A DNA stretch of 64,000 nucleotides, from positions 772,001 to 836,000 of the forward strand of contig JAUIRK010000953.1 of the NCBI GenBank assembly GCA_030549495.1, read 5' to 3'. The stretch's first letter is position 1. Each line of letters starts with the position of its first letter. The notes under the pieces are model-generated. The model searched no databases, was not told the DNA's origin, and saw nothing but the letters and a program-made list of their open reading frames with translations. Shown in pieces: positions 60,347 through 64,000 of the stretch. The stretch is from Nectonema munidae (taxonomy: Eukaryota; Nematomorpha; Nectonematoida; Nectonematidae). The position numbers and the translations under genes were made by a program.

Positions 60347-60619
60347 CAAGTGCACTGAGATATCAGTCCTGAATTTCGATGACAATCCCCTCCCCATCGT
60401 ACTTGAAGTGGGCAACGGGGATATTTTAAACAATCAGGTCTTTTATTCCAGAAATCAAATATAGATATTCGTATTATTATTAATGTTATAGTTTTTTTTA
60501 TCAAGATTTCTTAGAATAGTTGGCAATGATTTTACACTTTGCTTAAAATTTTTGCTAATAAAACTTAGTACAAATAATTTCATTTTTAATTTTTAGCGCA
60601 TAACTTAGGGATTGGAATA
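60347..60619. other. Intergenic DNA between the arm copy and the SINE
   Basis: No feature recognised. Confidence 0.45.
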
Positions 60620-60761
60620 AAGGTAGCGTGGGGTGTTTTCATCGAGAAGGCACAATTGCGCCGCTAGTATCGAACTATGAGAAAGTAGGCGTGATGTAGG
60701 ATCGAACCTAAGAGATTGAGTTATCGAAAGCCAGTACCTAACCCACCTAACTCACGCCCCC
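60620..60761 (-). mobile_element. tRNA-derived SINE, copy 4 (minus strand)
   Basis: On the minus strand: GGGGGCGTGAGTTAGGTGGG (good A-box match, TGAGTTAGGTGG), then GGTTCGATCC (B-box), CATAGTTCGATACTAGCGGC, GCGCAATTGTGCCTTCTCG and ATGAAAACACCCCACGCTAC. It has the clearest tRNA-like head of the four copies. Confidence 0.8.
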
Positions 60762-61489
60762 AAAATATATATTTTGGAATAGCTAATTTATATAAATTTA
60801 AAGTTTGTAGTATTTTTATTCCAAAAATTGTAAACCCTTAATTTCTATTAAATGGCAAAATTAGCCTAAATAAAATTTCAATTTACTTTCCTGACTGAAC
60901 ATATGTGTAGGTAGAATATGCAGATTATATAAGATGGATCTTTTTTACTACTGTACTGAAAATTCGACACCATTGTATATTCAAAAATTGTGTGAACAAT
61001 CCAAATCTCAATGGGATGGACGGCATCTGCCTTGTCTAAACCAGTTTATTCTTTTTAAACTTTTCAAACCATACTTAATATTTTGCAAAAACATTCCTAT
61101 GTTATTTATCAAACATGAATTTGTGCAATCGTTCATCCAATAGTTTTGTTTACCGGACTCAAGTGATTTGCTACCAGCGCAAGCTTCACTTGACGAGCTT
61201 TAAAAAAGTGGATGCTAACACTTCAGAACACAAGGGATATTTATGTTCCATCTTCCCCACCAGACGTTAATGCATCAATTTCAAGTGTGAGTTGTCATAT
61301 TTCTTTTTTTTTAGTCATTAAGAAAAATGCACATTAACAAATTAGGCATGAAAAGCAATAAAAGAAAAAAATAGTTCTCAATTCAAAGACAAATTTATTT
61401 ATTCCTTTTAAATTTGATTTATTGGCAAAAATGGCAAATGACCCAATATGGGTGCAATATTTTGAGAAAAACGATTCCCTCAGTAGAAT
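60762..61489. other. Intergenic AT-rich DNA
   Basis: No gene recognised; the frame at 60934-61143 has no motif. Confidence 0.45.
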
Positions 61490-61775
61490 ATAAATTCATG
61501 AGGTAACTTATTGAGAAAAATTTATTAAAAAACATATTTTGATCTTTTTATCTTCTCTTTTTTTTCTTCAGTGAACACATCAATAAGCCTAATCCAAAAT
61601 ATTTTTTTGTGGCATGGGAATTTTTATGCAGTAAACAATAATAAAAATAATATTTATCTTTAAAAATAAAAAAGCAAATAAAATTTCGTCAACTATATTA
61701 TGAACTAACTTTAAATTTTGGCGAATAATCCAAAAGTTATAAGCAATATAAAAAGGAAGATTAATTTATAAAATA
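61490..61775 (-). repeat. R repeat, inverted copy, distal part
   Basis: On the minus strand this matches about 36120-36500 of the plus copy (ATAAATTAA, AATAATTCGC-like, ATTATTGTTTACTGCATA, GATAAAAAGATCAAAATATG, TTTTTCTCAATAAG). It is separated from the proximal part (63276-63945) by the Tigger element. Confidence 0.72.
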
Positions 61776-61780
61776 CGGAA

Positions 61781-61890
61781 AAAAATTTACACCTCCACAG
61801 AAGGGCCAACTGTCTATAATGGTCACGCAAGGGACCAGAAGAAAGTGACCACTATAGACAGTTGGCCCTTCTGTGGAGGTGTAAATTTTT
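61781..61890. repeat. Hairpin at the Tigger left end
   Basis: Arms 61781-61826 and 61845-61890 (AATTTACACCTCCACAGAAG outward, GTGACCACTATAGACAGTTG inward) are reverse complements with one mismatch, with an 18-base loop. The terminal sequence has apparently been copied in inverted orientation next to itself. Confidence 0.85.
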
Positions 61891-62076
61891 CTCATATAAG
61901 TGGGCGGGGTTTAGTGCATGCATACAATGTTATACTGTATAGTGTATATAATTGGGTTATAAAAGTTTACAACAAATATATCTTGCAGTGAGTGTCAATT
62001 TTTTATTCATAAATTTATCAATATCAAGAACATGTGAGTATTTATGACAAAAGGTATTTTCTTCAAATCACATGTA

Positions 62077-63077
62077 TTATACTTTTGGTTTAAAAAATTC
62101 AAGTATAGTTGTTTGTTCTGACTGAGGAACCCTTTCCATGCATTTTTTGTCCAGTACATCTTCAATATTTGCAATAGAACCGATCAAGTCAGACAAACCA
62201 TGACGTAAAATAAATTCTTTTAAATTTGAAACTACTGCCACCGCTTCATTGAAATTGTTGACTGCTGTTTGTTCAACTTCTGGTGTGTTTTCGTCATCAC
62301 TTTCTTCTGCTGCTGCATCATCTTCAAGGTGTTGTAAAATGTTAACCGCATGCTCATCCCAGTTGCGCTCTTCTGTGTTGCATGTGGCCAACTCCTCTTC
62401 GATGCTGATAACCTCCTCCAAACCGTAGCCAAATAACTCACGGGACAGCTGATCAAGATGAATAAACTCCATGGACTCATCATCATCATTTTCACTTCCA
62501 TTAACCACATTATCTCACCATGAATTTCTTCATTTTTGAAACCACACTCATTGAAACACTTTTTAATCGTCAAGGGCTTCACATCATTCCAGGACTGGTT
62601 GATCCATAACACCGTATCTAGGATGTTGATTTCCTTGAGTAATTGACTACCATATTTTGAATTATCTTCATCCATCCGTTGAATAATTCGTCGAAGCTGA
62701 CGCTTTCGGTACTTTAACTTCGTCGTCTGGATAATTCCCTGATCCATTGGCTGAGATTTTGAGGTGGTGTTGGGTGGGAAAAATATTAGCTTAACGTTCT
62801 TCAAACAAATATTCGGGTGCGATGGTGCATTGTCGAGAAATAACAAAACCTTACGACCTTGAGGACGCATTTTCCGGTCGAACTTTTGGAGCCAGTCTTG
62901 GAAAATTTGTGAGTTCATCCATGCCTTTCTATTTGCATAATAGCTGACAGGTAACTTCATGACATCAATATTTTTGAAACACCTTGGTTTTGCAGACTTT
63001 CCAATTACCAAAGGTTTCTCCTTCTCTCCGACAAAAAAAATGAACAACACCAACAATAAACAGTTGCCCGAAGGCAA
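62077..63077 (-). pseudogene. Tigger transposase, C-terminal two thirds
   Basis: From 63077 down the minus strand encodes VIGKSAKPRCFKNIDVMKLP, KVLLFLDNAPSHPNICLKNV (second catalytic Asp) and FFPPNTTSKSQPMDQGIIQT (third catalytic Asp region), then LWINQSWNDVKPLTIKKCFN. Near 62500 the frame changes to the one ending at 62077 (acidic DDDESMEFIHLDQLSRELFG, then QSEQTTILEFFKPKV). The N-terminal HTH/CENP-B domains and the first catalytic Asp (NADET block) are missing upstream of 63077, so the protein cannot be active. It is better preserved than the copy at 300-1150. Confidence 0.88.
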
Positions 63078-63275
63078 TGAACAAGCAGAAACTGACCACT
63101 ATAGACAGTGATAACTGCCAATTTCCTCCTGAAATGGTGGCCGTTGGCTACGTTAGACACGTGACCTTTCTATAGGGTGTCATTAACACGGGAAATTGAA
63201 CGGGACTGCCACAACGTGGCCACTATGGGGAAGTGGCCGTTCTCTCAAGGTGACCGCTAAGGCAGGTTTGACTGT

Positions 63276-63950
63276 ATTTTATAAAAATCTACAAATAAAT
63301 TTAGGTTCTGATAGTAGAGTGGTTTTATAATTGTCTTGGAAATTTTTACAAATTAAAGGTGAAAATTTGTCAAAATGTAACAAGCTTTAGTTTAAAATTG
63401 CCAAATATAAAAAATATACATCCTTCATCTGCTGGTAATGAAGCGCATGGAATATAAAAACAATAAAATGGTATTTCTCGAGTACTTATGATATAAGTAA
63501 TGTATTCTGAAAGCCCATAAAAAATGCTTTAATTTGGTATATCGCATGATGCATTTTGTTGAGAAATGTGAAAGTTATAAGCGTTTTAATATTTGACTAA
63601 GATTTAAGCTAGGAACACTACAAATAAACTAAGCGTACACTAGCCCGATAAATAAACCACACACGCGTGCTAAAGATGTGGTGGATGTGCGTATGTTAGA
63701 TAAGAATTCACTGCGCTCACAAACGCGTAATGCGACATGTGTTAATCTTTCTTCGCATAGTTATGCTCTAAAATCAATCAATAATGTGATTTATTCTTCG
63801 CACACTGTCGGTATAAATATAACGAATGCCCTTCGTTAAAAATTAGAAAGGTTGTATCTAAACTAAAAAAAATTGTTTCGAAATAAAAGTTGACTACGAT
63901 TATCCAACAAAACTTGTACATTCGATCGACATTTTTCACTATAAATGGAC
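63276..63950 (-). repeat. R repeat, inverted copy, proximal part
   Basis: On the minus strand this reads from AATGTCGATCGAATGTACAA through ACGAAGGGCATTCGTTATAT, ACGCGTTTGTGAGCGCAGTG and CGGGCTAGTGTACGCTTAGT to ATTTATTTGTAGATTTTTAT, matching 35212-36110 but with only one copy of the 264-bp unit. It may continue past the window end. Confidence 0.82.
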
Positions 63951-64000
63951 CGAATTCTACTACTACTATATACAATTAGAAGTTTCAAGTATCTCCCGCT

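Larger units (their letters stand above)
61776..63274 (-). mobile_element. Tigger element inserted in the R repeat, flanked by TA
   Basis: The right end, read on the minus strand, is CAGTCAAACCTGCCTTAGCG, preceded by TA at 63275-63276. The left border is TA at 61774-61775; the end there is degraded but continues into CACCTCCACAGAAGGGCCAA, a Tigger-like terminal sequence. Removing the element rejoins TTATAAAATA with TTTTATAAAA, as in the intact plus copy of the R repeat, which supports these borders. It contains a C-terminal transposase fragment. Confidence 0.82.

Overview
This is a strongly AT-rich, intron- and transposon-dense animal nuclear sequence. Long introns, GT-AG splice sites, tRNA-derived SINEs and a mix of pogo/Tigger, piggyBac, hAT and Mutator-like DNA transposons point to an invertebrate. 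A copepod or another arthropod is a reasonable guess, but nothing here proves it. I saw no rRNA gene, CRISPR array, LTR element or viral relic.

One host gene can be reconstructed with good support. It is a plus-strand gene of 14 coding exons from about 8.76 kb to 47.49 kb, predicting an 865-residue protein with two BTB/POZ modules, a BACK-like helical region and a basic Ser/Thr/Lys-rich tail. Its architecture and several motifs match animal BTBD8. Every intron phase agrees from one exon to the next, and only the exon 9/10 junction needs a weak donor. A 5' non-coding exon probably lies upstream, and a polyadenylation signal lies about 230 bp past the stop.

Layout. 1-8.5 kb: a decayed Tigger transposase, an inverted-repeat MITE and otherwise featureless AT-rich DNA. 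8.7-47.5 kb: the BTBD8-like gene. Its introns hold a hAT fragment next to a piggyBac element (intron 2), a SINE (intron 3), a LINE fragment and a hAT MITE (intron 4), a foldback element and a Tigger MITE (intron 5), another foldback element (intron 7), a hAT MITE with a probable target duplication (intron 8), nested TA-flanked MITEs (intron 10), a tandem-repeat block plus a 1.28-kb near-perfect palindrome (intron 12), and a SINE, two TTAA MITEs and a Mutator-like element with a perfect 9-bp target duplication (intron 13). 47.9-49.3 kb: a pogo-family element with recognisable ends. 51-59 kb: hAT MITEs and three islands of more balanced base composition that could be 5' exons or promoters of an unseen neighbour. 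59.9-64 kb: an inverted, collinear copy of the intron 12 repeat family, split by a Tigger element and carrying a SINE.

The strongest leads for something undescribed are the intron 12 palindrome and the repeat family it belongs to. If the gene is transcribed through it, the pre-mRNA would contain a double-stranded stem of about 615 bp. Assembly artefact must be excluded first.
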